Assembly (NCBI GenBank): GCA_003344405.1
Contig: NOWV01000102.1
Coordinates: 62,001 to 126,000 of the forward strand
DNA: 64,000 bases
Reading direction: 5' to 3'
Source: Trichoplax sp. H2
Taxonomy: Eukaryota > Placozoa > Uniplacotomia > Trichoplacea
A program made the position numbers and the translations under genes. A model generated the notes under the pieces. That model was not told where the DNA came from, did not search any database, and was given only the letters and a program-made list of their open reading frames with translations. This document shows positions 41,288 to 52,178 of the stretch, one piece after another; the stretch's first letter is position 1, and every line of letters starts with the position of its first letter.

Positions 41288-42225
41288 ATAGTACAGTTTA
41301 GAAATGTGTAGTGGTTATACACGTAAATTGCTTTTTTCCTGAAATGGTACCAATCGTCGAATCCAGAATCCTATTCCTATCCGATTATCGTATAACTATA
41401 CAGCTTAATAAGAACACGTACGCGCGATGGCTAGAAATTGTTATCGCATCGGAATTACTACAGTAGTCATGCCAGCTTGAATTCTAGATTGCTAATTATA
41501 AAAATACTCTCATCAGCTACTAGGGCCCCAACATTTATTTATTTATCTACTTGCTACATTTACATTACTAATTGATTGCACATTACTTCCCAATACGTAA
41601 CGTATAGCATAATTAATCCATGATCGTGCAGATTACGTGATCGATATAATAACTTTATTGTTTGTTATATTAATGACTGGGTAAGTGACAGTTGATTTTA
41701 AGATTTGTTTTCCATGCTTTTTCGGGGAGGGGAAGTTCAAACTGTTCATCTTAGTATTTTATTACTACGATAGTAACACGATTCGTATAACCCTTGTACT
41801 TCGCAGTGCACTGACAGAGGAGGGTCGAGAGCTTAATAAAGCATAAGAGCTTGATATGGAAATTGTGATACTGTAGTTAGGTCTGGATAAATTCCATCAA
41901 GGTGAGGATAATAACGTCTTCAATGACAGAGGACCAGACTGTATCCTGATATTTCTCTCTTTCCATTACAAGTCTATCTTCAACTCTTTCTATGGGTATC
42001 CTTGAACTGTAATATGATCGTAGGGCTAAGTAAAGGAACCTGTCCAAACTGTATTAATTATCAATGGGAATTATTCACTACTATAGCAATGTAAATCCTT
42101 TTGGTGAGTCAGTTTAAAGTCATTTTAGTTCAATTTTTTTAACCCAAGGGTAGATGAACTTATAAACAACCAAATCAATCGTTTCAGTAAGGGCTACGAA
42201 AGAGAGATTGTGTACGCTGCAGCAA
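41288..42225. promoter_or_regulatory. 5' flank of the TSP1/F5/8C gene
   Basis: Start of a 3.3-kb divergent spacer. No coding or repeat content was recognised; promoter assigned by position only. Confidence 0.25.
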
Positions 42226-42251
42226 GGACTACTAGGTATTACTAGTAGTCC
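42226..42251. other. Perfect 10-bp hairpin with 6-nt loop
   Basis: GGACTACTAG at 42226-42235 and CTAGTAGTCC at 42242-42251 are exact reverse complements separated by GTATTA. Compact and perfect, but with no run of T after it, so not a simple Pol III terminator. Function unknown. Confidence 0.5.
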
Positions 42252-42379
42252 ATGGCTACAGCACTGTGTCTTCGTGGATTTTCATATGACTGTAGTAAAA
42301 GTAACTGCATGTTGAATTCAACTCATTGCTGGAATTCGCATAGGCATACTAGGGCATCGTTACAAGAAATAAGAAATGT

Positions 42380-43372
42380 TTGCTCATAGGCCTGACTCCC
42401 AGGATTTTCCTCGCTATCTTTTGCTTGAGTGAAAGCTATAATGCGTACTGGCTGGAAGACGCCTTTTCAGTCCGGAAGATGCAATGTTGGTGGACTACAC
42501 ATTTGCTTCCTGCAATGGTCAAAGCCTGCTATTTTTTATCTTTATGCAATGCCAGATTGCACCATTCTCCTAGCTCTCTTTTATTTGATTGAAAGCTATA
42601 AAACGTACTGGCTGGAAAACGCCTTTCCGGTCGGAAAGATACACTGTTCTGGACTACACACTGGCTTCCTGCAATGGTCAAAGCCTGAGATCTTTTTTAA
42701 CTTTGTGCAATGCTTGATTCCACGATTCTGCTCTGCCAGCTCTCTTTTATTGGATTGGAAGACGACTTTTCGGTCCAGAAGATGCACTATTGCTAAAAGT
42801 ACACATTCGCTTCCTGGAATAGTCAAAACATGACATTTTAACTTTGTGCAATGCTTGATTCCACGATTCTGTTCTGCCAGCTCTCTTTTATTGGATTGGA
42901 AGATGACTTTTTGGTCCAGAAGATGCACTATTGCTAAAGTACGCATTTGCTTCCTGGAATAGTCAAAACATAACATTTTAACTTTGTGCTATGCTTGATT
43001 CCACGATTCTGCTCTGCCAGCTCTCTTTTATTGGATTGGAAGACGACTTTTCGGTCCAGAAGATGCACTATTGCTAAAGTACGCATCTGCTTCCTGGAAT
43101 AGTCAAAACATAACATTTTAACTTTGTGCTATGCTTGAATCCACGATTCTGCTCTGCCAGCTCTCTTTTATTGGTTGGAAGACGACTTTTCGGTCCAGAA
43201 GATTACTATTGCTAAAGTACGCATTTGCTTCCTGGAATAGTCAAAACATGACATTTTAACTTTATGCAATTCTACAGTATTGCAAATTGTCCAATTTATG
43301 TAAAACACCTTCCATTAATTAATTATATTACTACCTGTATTTTACCTTCTCCTGCACTGATTGCCATCCCTA
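42380..43372. repeat. 140-bp tandem array, left of the assembly gap
   Basis: The word TGCTTGATTCCACGATTCTG recurs at about 42711, 42852, 42992 and 43132, a period of 140-141 bp. Each unit includes TCTGCCAGCTCTCTTTTATT, GGAAGACGACTTTTCGGTCC, AGAAGATGCACTATTGCTAA and TTGCTTCCTGGAATAGTCAA. More diverged copies start near 42430. Long ORFs on both strands here (up to 134 codons) come from the repeat. The unit ends at a unique-looking segment (43269-43372) that is copied again beyond the gap. Confidence 0.9.
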
Positions 43373-43392
43373 NNNNNNNNNNNNNNNNNNNN
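43373..43392. other. Assembly gap (20 N)
   Basis: A run of 20 N. It is flanked on the left by a segment ending GCACTGATTGCCATCCCTA (43269-43372), and the same segment recurs on the right at about 43548-43647 with a few differences, so the gap size is probably nominal. Confidence 0.99.
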
Positions 43393-43660
43393 TTAACTTT
43401 GTGCAATGCTTGATTCCACGATTCTGTTCTGCCAGCTCTCTTTTTTTGGATTGGAAGACGACTTTTCGGTCCAGAAGATGCACTATTGCTAAAGTACGCA
43501 TTTGCTTCCTGGAATAGTCAAAACATGACATTTTAACTTTATGCAATTCTACAGTAGTGCAAATTGTCCAATTTATGTAAAACACCTTCCATTAATTATA
43601 TATTACTACCTGCATTTTACCTTCTCCTGCACTGATTGCCATCCCTAGATTGCACCCATT
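43393..43660. repeat. 140-bp repeat copy and duplicated flank, right of the gap
   Basis: Another copy of the 140-bp unit (TGCTTGATTCCACGATTCTG at about 43408) followed by a second copy of the 43269-43372 segment, about 96% identical by eye (differences such as TACAGTATTG versus TACAGTAGTG and one fewer AATT). Beyond 43648 the sequence is unique. Confidence 0.85.
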
Positions 43661-43721
43661 GGGATTTCTGCTGCCATGACAGTGCAGCCTGCGCAGCAGT
43701 CTCTAGGTGGGCGTGGAGTAT

Positions 43722-44010
43722 TGTACAGTGTACAGTGTACAGTACATGGATCACGCTAATCTTACTGCTGTACTGTACACTGTACACTGCCGTTTTTTGA
43801 CTAGTGACATTTGTTTTGCTTCCAATTGATTTTATACCGAGGCTATACGCCCAATTCATCAGCTCAACGACTGGTATTAATCAATTCCTAACCGCATTGC
43901 ATACAACTTACCTCTTGCCAAGCGTTGACAAAAGTAATGTCAGCAGCCCGCGTCTATACTGTACAGTGTATAGTGTACAGTGTACAGTGTACAGTACGTA
44001 CAGTACTGTA
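43722..44010. repeat. Palindrome cluster with perfect 18-bp inverted repeat
   Basis: GTGTACAGTGTACAGTAC (about 43728-43745) has its exact reverse complement GTACTGTACACTGTACAC at about 43769-43786, giving an 18-bp stem with a 23-nt loop. A second run at about 43958-44010 repeats TACAGTGTATAGTGTACAGT and GTACAGTGTACAGTACGTAC. Located 0.55-0.85 kb upstream of the fucosyltransferase. Confidence 0.85.
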
Positions 44011-44564
44011 ACCACAGCATTGGTGCATAGCAATATCATAGCTGATCGTAGACAGTTGCAAATCCTTGCAATATTGATCAACTCTAAATCAATCTTGTGC
44101 TTGTCTTTTGCTTTTTCAATCCTTGACTGTGTAAATGGTCATTACAAATCTTAGTATTAACCCTTAGTGGATGATGAAGTGAAAGCTCTACGTTACAGTG
44201 ACAGAAAAATAGGAAAGAAAGGAACTTATTGATGATGGGATATTGCTAAAATTAGTAACAGCAATCTTGATGCGACAGCGTCCAAGATCCAAGTAGTAAG
44301 TAGGTGCATTATCAACGCGATTGCCTGGATAACAATATGGTCTTTAGTGTCATCCATTGTAAATGGAAGGCTGTCCAACTTTCATGATCCATTTTACTTC
44401 AAGTTAAGGTATTCATGGGCTTCCATTGGTATTAATAATCATTCGATCGATCCAATTCAATCCAATTGATATCAATTCGTGGGCAGAGAATTGATGACTT
44501 TGTAATCGTCTGTACTACTGTACTTCCAAAGTGGGTTTGACATTAGTCTTTAGCTGCATACAAA
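44011..44564 (+). promoter_or_regulatory. 5' flank of fucosyltransferase
   Basis: No coding content or array. A run of near-palindromic ATCGATCCAATTCAATCCAA near 44443 precedes the gene by about 120 bp. Promoter is positional. Confidence 0.25.
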
Positions 44565-45731
44565 ATGTCCATCAAAAGAATCTTATTACTTTTCCAAGCA
44601 AGTAATTTTTTCGTTCTTTTATGCCTAACAAGTTACATCTATTATACCTCCAAGAGATCAACAACTCAATCTGTTCAAGAATATCAAAATTTACAAAATC
44701 TAAGGCATAACAATATCACTATTATATTACTTTGGACAGGCTGGTTTTATGGTGACTGGCCTGTACCTCTTGGTGGTCATCAATGTGACAGTCTTAGTAA
44801 ACATTGCTATTTTACTATCGAAAGTAAGTACTATTCAACTGCTGATGCTGTTGTATTCCACGGCTCTGATTTGTATAGAATGGAGGATGCTGCTTTACCC
44901 AATCAAACCAGTAAACCACGACATCAACGCTGGGTATATTACACGATGGAAAATCCACCCATTAGTGCCTATCTAGGTGTACAAGCCAAGGAAAGGGATG
45001 AAAATAAATTTGATTGGATTATGAGCTATGCTAAAGATGCCGATGTTTATGTACCTTACGGGCAGATTATCAAAGGTCGTTATGGCAATGGTTACGATTC
45101 TAATATCAATTACGCCCAAGGTAGACCCAAGATGGTAGCCATGGTCGCAAGTCGTTGTTATCCATCTCGTATGAAAATGGTGGCAGCATTGCAACATTAT
45201 GTCGACGTTGATGTCTATGGTGAATGTGGAACAAAATGTTCACGCAATCGACAATGTTGGAATCATCTCAAACAAAATTACAAGTTCTACCTAAGCTTTG
45301 AAAACGAAGTATGCAAAGATTATATTACGGAAAAGTTGTACAATAATGCATTTGCAAATTATCTGATACCTATTGTCATCAGTGGTGCTAATTATTCCGA
45401 TATCAAGGTTGTTCCACCGCATTCTGTCATCGATGCTTTACAATTTAAAAATGTTGAAGAATTAGCACGTTACATTAAAATTGTAGCCGAAGATAATAAA
45501 TTATATAATTCATACTTTCAATGGAGAAATCGTTACGACATCAAATTTATAAGAATGAGAGACACTTTGTGTACGCTATGCAAGAAAATTTCGACCAAAC
45601 CACTACGAAAGCCTTCTCGCCCTTATAGCAATTTACGCTACATATTAGGTAACCACGATGGCAATTGTAAAAAATTTCCGGAACCTTCTAGATTAAATGC
45701 CGTAAAGCCTAACTTTACATATTTCCAGTAA
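44565..45731 (+). CDS. Alpha-1,3/4-fucosyltransferase family GT10, type II Golgi membrane protein, 388 aa
   Basis: A single uninterrupted ORF. GT10 enzymes transfer fucose from GDP-fucose to N-acetylglucosamine (or glucose) on glycans in the Golgi lumen. Topology is typical: short cytosolic tail (MSIKR), one signal-anchor at about residues 6-27, then stem and catalytic domain. Motifs: ILLWTGWFYGDWPVP, ADAVVFHGSDL, RWVYYTMENPPISA (acceptor-side motif), and the GDP-fucose-binding block FYLSFENEVCKDYITEKLYN followed by IPIVISGANYSD and VVPPHSVIDALQFKNVEELA. Paired cysteines near the C-terminus (CTLCKK) are usual. The linkage cannot be read from sequence. Unlike its many-exon neighbours it has no intron in the CDS, which fits either a retro-copy origin or the known single-coding-exon form of many animal FUT genes. 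Confidence 0.93.
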   Translation: MSIKRILLLFQASNFFVLLCLTSYIYYTSKRSTTQSVQEYQNLQNLRHNNITIILLWTGWFYGDWPVPLGGHQCDSLSKHCYFTIESKYYSTADAVVFHGSDLYRMEDAALPNQTSKPRHQRWVYYTMENPPISAYLGVQAKERDENKFDWIMSYAKDADVYVPYGQIIKGRYGNGYDSNINYAQGRPKMVAMVASRCYPSRMKMVAALQHYVDVDVYGECGTKCSRNRQCWNHLKQNYKFYLSFENEVCKDYITEKLYNNAFANYLIPIVISGANYSDIKVVPPHSVIDALQFKNVEELARYIKIVAEDNKLYNSYFQWRNRYDIKFIRMRDTLCTLCKKISTKPLRKPSRPYSNLRYILGNHDGNCKKFPEPSRLNAVKPNFTYFQ

Positions 45732-47952
45732 ACCATTTGTCCTGTATTACTGTCCAATGTGAGAACATAAAGATTGAAAGTATCGCATTTGACTCGATAT
45801 GCTCATTGGTATCATGGTCTGCATCGCTGGCAAATACTATAATATAATTGAACCAAGGAATTGATTGAAAATTACAGTAGATGCTAACGGTTGCTTGCCT
45901 TTATCAACGTACATAATATGTCAACAGTGTCACTCTGATTAGCTGAATTTCTGTATTTCGAATCCTTACATACATTACTTAATCAATGAAATTTTAGACA
46001 ATTATTTTGCATATTTTTATAATACGTATCTTCACATTTATTAGTACGCGAAGTGTATGATTTGGTGGATAAATTATGAATTAATCAGATATACATAGGA
46101 GATTTTGTCAAGAGCTTTGAGCATGATTACAAAAGTTTTATTAAAGTATGTGCAGATAGCCTACTATATTTGATGGCCAGTGTTAACTCGAATCTTCATG
46201 CTATGGTTTTGTATATTTTTCTTATGCACAGAGTACTTTTTCGATAGTAGTTATGCCGAAAGAAATTTTAGTATAAATGCTTACTATACTGTTGTAGCTA
46301 ATATCTTTTAGATATCATCCGAGCGTGATATATTTTACGGTGTCGAGTTATGGATTTGCTATTTATGCAAGTCGATTAAAATTGTTTCAGTATATTTATC
46401 AGCAACTTGAAGCCTCTCTTTTAAGCCTAATTTAAGTCTGTATACGCCTACGTATATTGCAAATAAAGTCCAAATGGTTACAAATAGTCTTCAATAAGCT
46501 GTCAACTTCTCGAAAGCCTGCTTAAAAAGTTATAGAATTGCAATATCTACTATTTACAGCCCGATCTCGATATTTTCTTAGTTTTATGTTTTGCCCAGGC
46601 ATTGATAGAACTGAAATACTGTTTCACCAGCATTTAAGCATCCTTTATTGCGTGACGTAATAGCGTCGGTTATGATATCCTGGAAAAATTTTTTATGCAG
46701 TATGTTATATGTTGTTTTTAGTGCAAAGACTAAATTATCTCTTGAATAGAGTCGGCACCTCGATCTTATTTTAATTTAGGAGCTTGAACGACGATATTCA
46801 ATAAGCAAAAGCTGAAATAATTACACAATAATTGACTAAAGCTATAGCTGTTCGCTTATTTTATTCATAAATTACGCTTTTAAAATGAAGTAGTCCATTT
46901 TACATGTTCATTCAATAAACCCACTGTTAATATGCATATAAAATTTGCTGTATACGGTAGATGAAATATACAGTTTGTACTCTAATCTAGGCTAATACAA
47001 CTGTACTTAGTTACTCAAGAGACACGAATCAATAACGACGTCAATACTAGAAATATTGAAAAATTACATTTTAATGACAATTAAAATTGCTCTAACAATA
47101 AATTTTGTACTTGTATTTTCTCGCTATTGGGATAAAAAAATCGATTGATGTGAGTGATATGGCTTACTTTAACGCAAGCGAAGCCTAAAATTTCACTTTG
47201 ACATACATTACCAGATATAGCACGGGAAAGATCTAGATATTGACCTAGAAATACCCATTGAATAAAGCTATTAAAATTTAATTTAATATGCCGGTATGTA
47301 ACTTAACGTAACTTCTTATAATGTGTTAAACCTCATTTATGCGTATATCGAGTTTACAACGATCTAATCTCGATGTTAATTCTAGCGATATATCAACAAT
47401 GTCAAAGGTAAATAATTTCATATGCTAATGCCTATTGCCACTTCCACTAAGCACTGACTAATGGATAAAGATTCTTTAATTTCTATAATTTCCATGAAAT
47501 CAAATTATCACTCAAAAAGTTGTTATACGTGATATTAAACTTTCTGTTTGAATACAAAGACTTCATTATATTAAATTTTTTTCCCTCTATCATCAAATGT
47601 AAATTATTACTGAACCATAGTCCGCAGTTAAATTTCTGCACAGTTCTCTTTAAGGTCAATAAACACTGGATTTTCTGCTATTTACGGCTGTTATTTAGCT
47701 ATACCGTAGTAGTTTATTATACTACAGTTTTAAGTATAGCTTCCTATGTGATATAGGTTATCTATTACCACGATAAATTGCCTATTTTTTCAGTCAGTTA
47801 TATACTATTAAACGGAAATGGAAAATACTCATTCCACTTACAAACGGCCTTCACTAGCGGATCTCTTACAAGTTTGACGTATCTAGTATCACCATATGAA
47901 TTAAGATATTTTTCTAGTCGCTAATTTTTGAATGTTAAATTAAGAAATTGTA
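45732..47952. other. Intergenic AT-rich DNA after fucosyltransferase
   Basis: No supported gene. AATAAA at 46462-46467 could serve as a distal poly(A) signal, but it is about 730 bp from the stop. A 78-codon ORF at 47520-47756 is hydrophobic and Leu/Tyr/Phe-rich, as expected by chance in T-rich sequence. Confidence 0.45.
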
Positions 47953-48155
47953 GCCAAAGATTTATTTTTTTGCCGTTTGTATGATAAATATTCCGAAGTC
48001 TTTCTTAAACATTAAAGTTACCAAAGATTTATTTTATTACCGTTCTTATGATAAATACTCTGACTCTTTCTTGAAATTAAAGTAGCCAAAGATTCGTTTT
48101 ATTACCCTTTATATGATCAATACTGTGGACTCTTTCTTGAAAATTGAAGTTGCCA
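47953..48155. repeat. Tandem repeat of about three 65-67-bp units
   Basis: CCAAAGATTTATTTTATTAC-like starts lie at 47954, 48021 and 48086. Each is followed by a CGTTTGTATGATAAATA segment, a CTCTTTCTTGAAATTAAAGT segment, and the next unit. Divergence between copies is moderate. Confidence 0.75.
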
Positions 48156-50924
48156 TAACAGCGTAACTGCATTTTCAAGCTTAAAAATCGATTACAGCAC
48201 CTTCAGCTAGTTTGATTGATGAAGAACATTTTCATTGATCTTTGCTTCAAATAGAAGAACAGCACGAGTCAAAATGATCGACTGATATCACGTAGCCTTT
48301 GGAAGCACAACATTATTTTGCAATAATCTGTACTAAAAGCAAGCTGGTTTATCATCTAGTAAAGAAATTATTTGAAATCAAATATATCTTGCTCAAGGCT
48401 GAGTTTTACTACCAGAACTTCTATTGCTGCATTGGTAAAATTTCAGCTCTCCTTATCATTATATTTAGAAATGAAGCCGATTCAGTAGTTAGTTGCAAGA
48501 ACGTCGTTATCTAAAGATATTTGTATTTTTAGCGAGTATTACAAGAATTAAATAACTTACTGTATAAGATCAAACCTAAATCCTCCTTATTTCTTCTTAA
48601 TCGGAGCTTATCTACTTTCCTATTGCGTACAATTTTTAAACATTCTAAGATAAAACGTGCAGTCAATCAAATGCTATCTTTAGTTTTTACTAGTTTGCCT
48701 TTGGAGTAAGTTTTCAATTTTAATTTTTTTCCCCCTTGATTAGCTGACATGGCACGCAGAAGATGTATACTAGTGTATCTTTTCTGTTTTTCATATCAAA
48801 ATAATAGCTATTGCTAAGATTGATAAATCAATCATCGCGTCATCTCCATCAGCAATAATTTAGATCCAATTTAGGTTGTTTATAGCTTCTAGATATTAAA
48901 GTTAGAGTAATTTTAGCTCATTGCTGTCTTAGTCTTTTACTTATTCTTCATGCATCATCTATTTTCGGCATCTAAGCTAATATTGAAAGCTGTGAATTGA
49001 TATCTTCGCATAAGAGGAATAAAATCCTTACGATAAGCACTATTGATTAATATATATAGTCAATCTTTGCAACTACTTTGACATTCATTTTCTGGCAAAG
49101 CATCCCCTTTACAAACAAATTTGGCTTTAGCAATTGTAATTATTCAATTAAGCAAATCTATAGTATACTTACAGGTAAACGAAAACACTTACTGTGCAAT
49201 AGCGACAAAATAAATCCTCCTTACATCTCCTATGAGGAAAAGAAGTACATTATTAATGACACACTAGCAGATAACACAATTTCTTAGAAAAAATTTTCAT
49301 TTGTAATTAAAATAACAAATATTCTATCACGAATTCGCACTAAGTCTACTGAAAATTTATCCCTTTAGATTGTGATCGAGCTGAAAGCTGTTATACCTAT
49401 ATTATTTTTACTTATAAAGAAATGTTATTTCGAACTGAATAAAAATCATGGCTATTGTAAGCGCAGTTGACGATCATACACATTTCTGTGTACTGCCATG
49501 TATAATTACCGTTGCAACAGTTATAACTTATCTGTCAGTAAGAGATTTTGACATCAATCAAAATCGACAATATAGACATAGACTATGATGGCGACTTTAT
49601 AAATTGCAAAGATGTTTCTTCTAGAGGCATTTGAAATTTTTTATTTAACTTGATATCCTTACAGACAATGCGTTAAATAAAAGTGAAATTGCATTATTGT
49701 CAGCAATTACAACTCGAGCATTATTTTCCACAATTCTATCGCGATTTAAGCATAACAATTTAGTCCAGACAATGCAATTTCAGAAATCAGTTGGCGTCTG
49801 AAATCTGCGCTTCTAAAGTCACAACCTTTATTCATGAGAAAACAGAAGCGACATCATTCAAATGTTGATAAATTTATGACGCATGAAATATTGATGAAGA
49901 TAATTGCAGTTTATTTTCGATAGTATTAGTAATCAATTCCTTAGGTTACAATTAAAGAACGATTTGTAGCTCATGTTTTCATTTTGAGATTATTATGAAT
50001 TTTCAAAAGTCGTTTACTGATAATTTTGATCTAGTATCAATTTAGCACCATACTATGTAAAATAATTAAAATCGCCTGACTTTTCGATTATTGCTGCTTT
50101 AATATAACACTGGCCTTAACCAATGGAGGAGTATTCACAGCTATGACGGCAATAATGATTGGAAAAACAAATCTGCTATTTATCTTAAATTTTAATACAG
50201 CGAAATAATAACTATATTGTAATTTATGTGAAAGATGTAAACTAAGCTATCCTTTTCATTGGAAGTAAGATTTTAGCTAAAAAATTAGATATAACAATTG
50301 TATTCAATAAATGATACATATCAAGAAAATTTCTCTTTATTATTTAATCCTTCCATCTATTTACAATTTTAGTTATTAAAGTTGACTGGTAAGAGTCGTG
50401 ACACTACGTCATCAAGATTAAAGTTCATACTAACAAAATATATTTATCTCTAATAATTATGGGATAGAAATGATAATCATCAGTAATTAGTAATATAATT
50501 GATGAGCGAAAATATAAAGATATGATAGTGGAGCAAAGTTAATAAATGATGTCAAATAATAAATAATGAATCAACATTTTAATTAAAATTGAGGTGTACG
50601 CGTATTTCAGTATTTTTCAACAAGCCATCTATAATGACAGGAAAATGTCTGCTCAATTTATATTTAAGAAATGATCTTGGCATTATGACATGAATGTCTA
50701 ATGGGTTAAAATCTAAGTCATGCTTATTATTCACATTACTCATTTCTTACTTCATCCCATCGGCATTTAGGTAAATAGAAAATATTGTTACAATTAATAT
50801 TAATTAAAAAGCTTTTAAATCTGTAAGTTATGTTATCATTCTTATCGAAATATGAAATATTGAGTAAGCAATTACCTAAAGAAATAGCTTATAATGGTAT
50901 TGAAAGTAGAAGATATACGTGAGT
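48156..50924. other. Intergenic AT-rich DNA with weak coding hints only
   Basis: No gene is supported. The 69-codon frame at 49078-49287, which lacks an ATG start, ends in a charged tail (KRKHLLCNSDK, YEEKKYIINDTLADN) after a hydrophobic start, which could be the last exon of a membrane protein. I cannot find upstream exons, and it stays unassigned. Confidence 0.35.
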
Positions 50925-51097
50925 TCAATAATTGCTAATGGATACATCATGTTTATTTATAAACTCCGACATAGTCTCTTCTTCTGCATAGTGCCCTACA
51001 GCATGTTGTTTCTCTACAAGATATTTAACAAATCAGTTTCCTCAGTCATTCTGTAGACTCGAAAATTCCAGTCAAGTTGATGTAGAAGTACAAACAT
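50925..51097 (-). pseudogene. Possible frameshifted coding remnant
   Basis: On the minus strand an ATG at 51097 opens a frame (MFVLLHQLDWNFRVYRMTEE continuing TDLLNI) that meets TAG near 51027. The overlapping next frame continues with similarly polar, protein-like sequence (LVEKQHAVGHYAEEETMSEF then INKHDVSISNY) to a TGA at 50925. A single-base indel would join the two. No family is recognised. Alternatives are chance, or a small exon with an acceptor at TTGTAG. Confidence 0.2.
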
Positions 51098-51199
51098 TTT
51101 TAATGCATATCATTATGCACAATAAACTTTGATGATTTTGTACATAATATGGCATCATAAGTCAAAGGCAGCTAATCCATATTATTATATTAATAAAGG

Positions 51200-51352
51200 A
51201 TGTTAATTTGGCTAGATCAAATGTTAATTTCAATGCTTGCACAATCAGATGATATTTACTACGATAGATTAGGGTACGATGATCTTGTAAGCCAAGCTAA
51301 ATACAGATATGTATTGAATTTATTAAACTCACCGTATCGTAAAATAGGATAA
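51200..51352 (+). CDS. Small ORF of unknown function, 50 aa
   Basis: ATG at 51200 to TAA at 51352. The product starts hydrophobic (MLIWLDQMLISMLAQ) and continues DDIYYDRLGYDDLVSQAKYR and YVLNLLNSPYRKIG. The composition looks protein-like within an otherwise stop-rich region, but there is no recognised domain and no splice partner. Could be a small secreted peptide, an orphan exon or chance. Confidence 0.2.
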   Translation: MLIWLDQMLISMLAQSDDIYYDRLGYDDLVSQAKYRYVLNLLNSPYRKIG

Positions 51353-51592
51353 TCAAATAGATTGAAGTTGATTTCATGCTAATACGTTGAACTTGATTGA
51401 AAATCAGTTAGTAAGTTGGTGTAAATGGCACGGCAGAGATGAAAAAAGATAATGAAAACAAGCTCTAAAAACAATATGATGATAGATCTAACCAATTATC
51501 ATCGATGAATAACAATTAAATTGTCTTTCAAGCAGAATTATTTAGCAGTTGTTGAAGAAGAATTAATCACGTGTTCCTAACTGATGTAAAAA

Positions 51593-51790
51593 TAATTGAA
51601 TTGCAGTTTTGTTTATCCATGTTTTTATGTTAATGTTAGTCCACCGATTATATCAGACACTTATTTTAATGTTCTATGCTCCAGCTTAATCAGTAAAAGC
51701 ATTAATACGTCTATTCAAAAAATGGATGAATTAGCAGAAAGACTTTATTGTCAGCCTCGTGATGAAATCGTTTCCATAAATGAATATTAA
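51593..51790 (+). CDS. Possible terminal exon of an unidentified gene
   Basis: A 64-codon open frame without an ATG at its start. TTGCAG at its left edge would be a good 3' splice site. The second half is charged and protein-like (IQKMDELAERLYCQPRDEIV SINEY in two pieces). No family is recognised and the upstream exons are not identified. Confidence 0.2.
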
Positions 51791-52178
51791 TAACGGACCT
51801 AGTGAGTAACAGTGGATAACAAAAGCATAGCATTAATATGGATGGAGAGTTGATTGTCCAACGATTTGATACGCACATAAAAAGGCTTGTAATTAATATT
51901 ATCTCAGTAGAAAGTTACCTAGATAGTCTGTATGTATTGAATTATAGTACTAATGAATAGACGCGATCATCCGCGCAGACTTATAGACTCTTCTACGCCA
52001 CTGACTCCAACTTTTATACAGGTATATAAGTCAACAAGTCAATAACAAATCTCAGTAATCGCTAATCTGGGATACAGAATAAACTACCTCTGTCTCCAAA
52101 AGTAATTTAGTAGTTCAAAGTAGTGCAATAGATTAATTCCATGGATAAAAGAGGATTGAAAACATCTTGAACGGCAAT
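51791..52178 (+). promoter_or_regulatory. 5' flank of LRP5/6
   Basis: Sequence before the inferred LRP5/6 signal-peptide exon. No repeats or core-promoter motifs that I can defend. Confidence 0.2.

Noticed and set aside
42429-42976. Overlapping 134- and 126-codon ORFs on opposite strands
   Set aside because: Both come from the 140-bp minisatellite; unit length is not a multiple of three and the frames have no domain.
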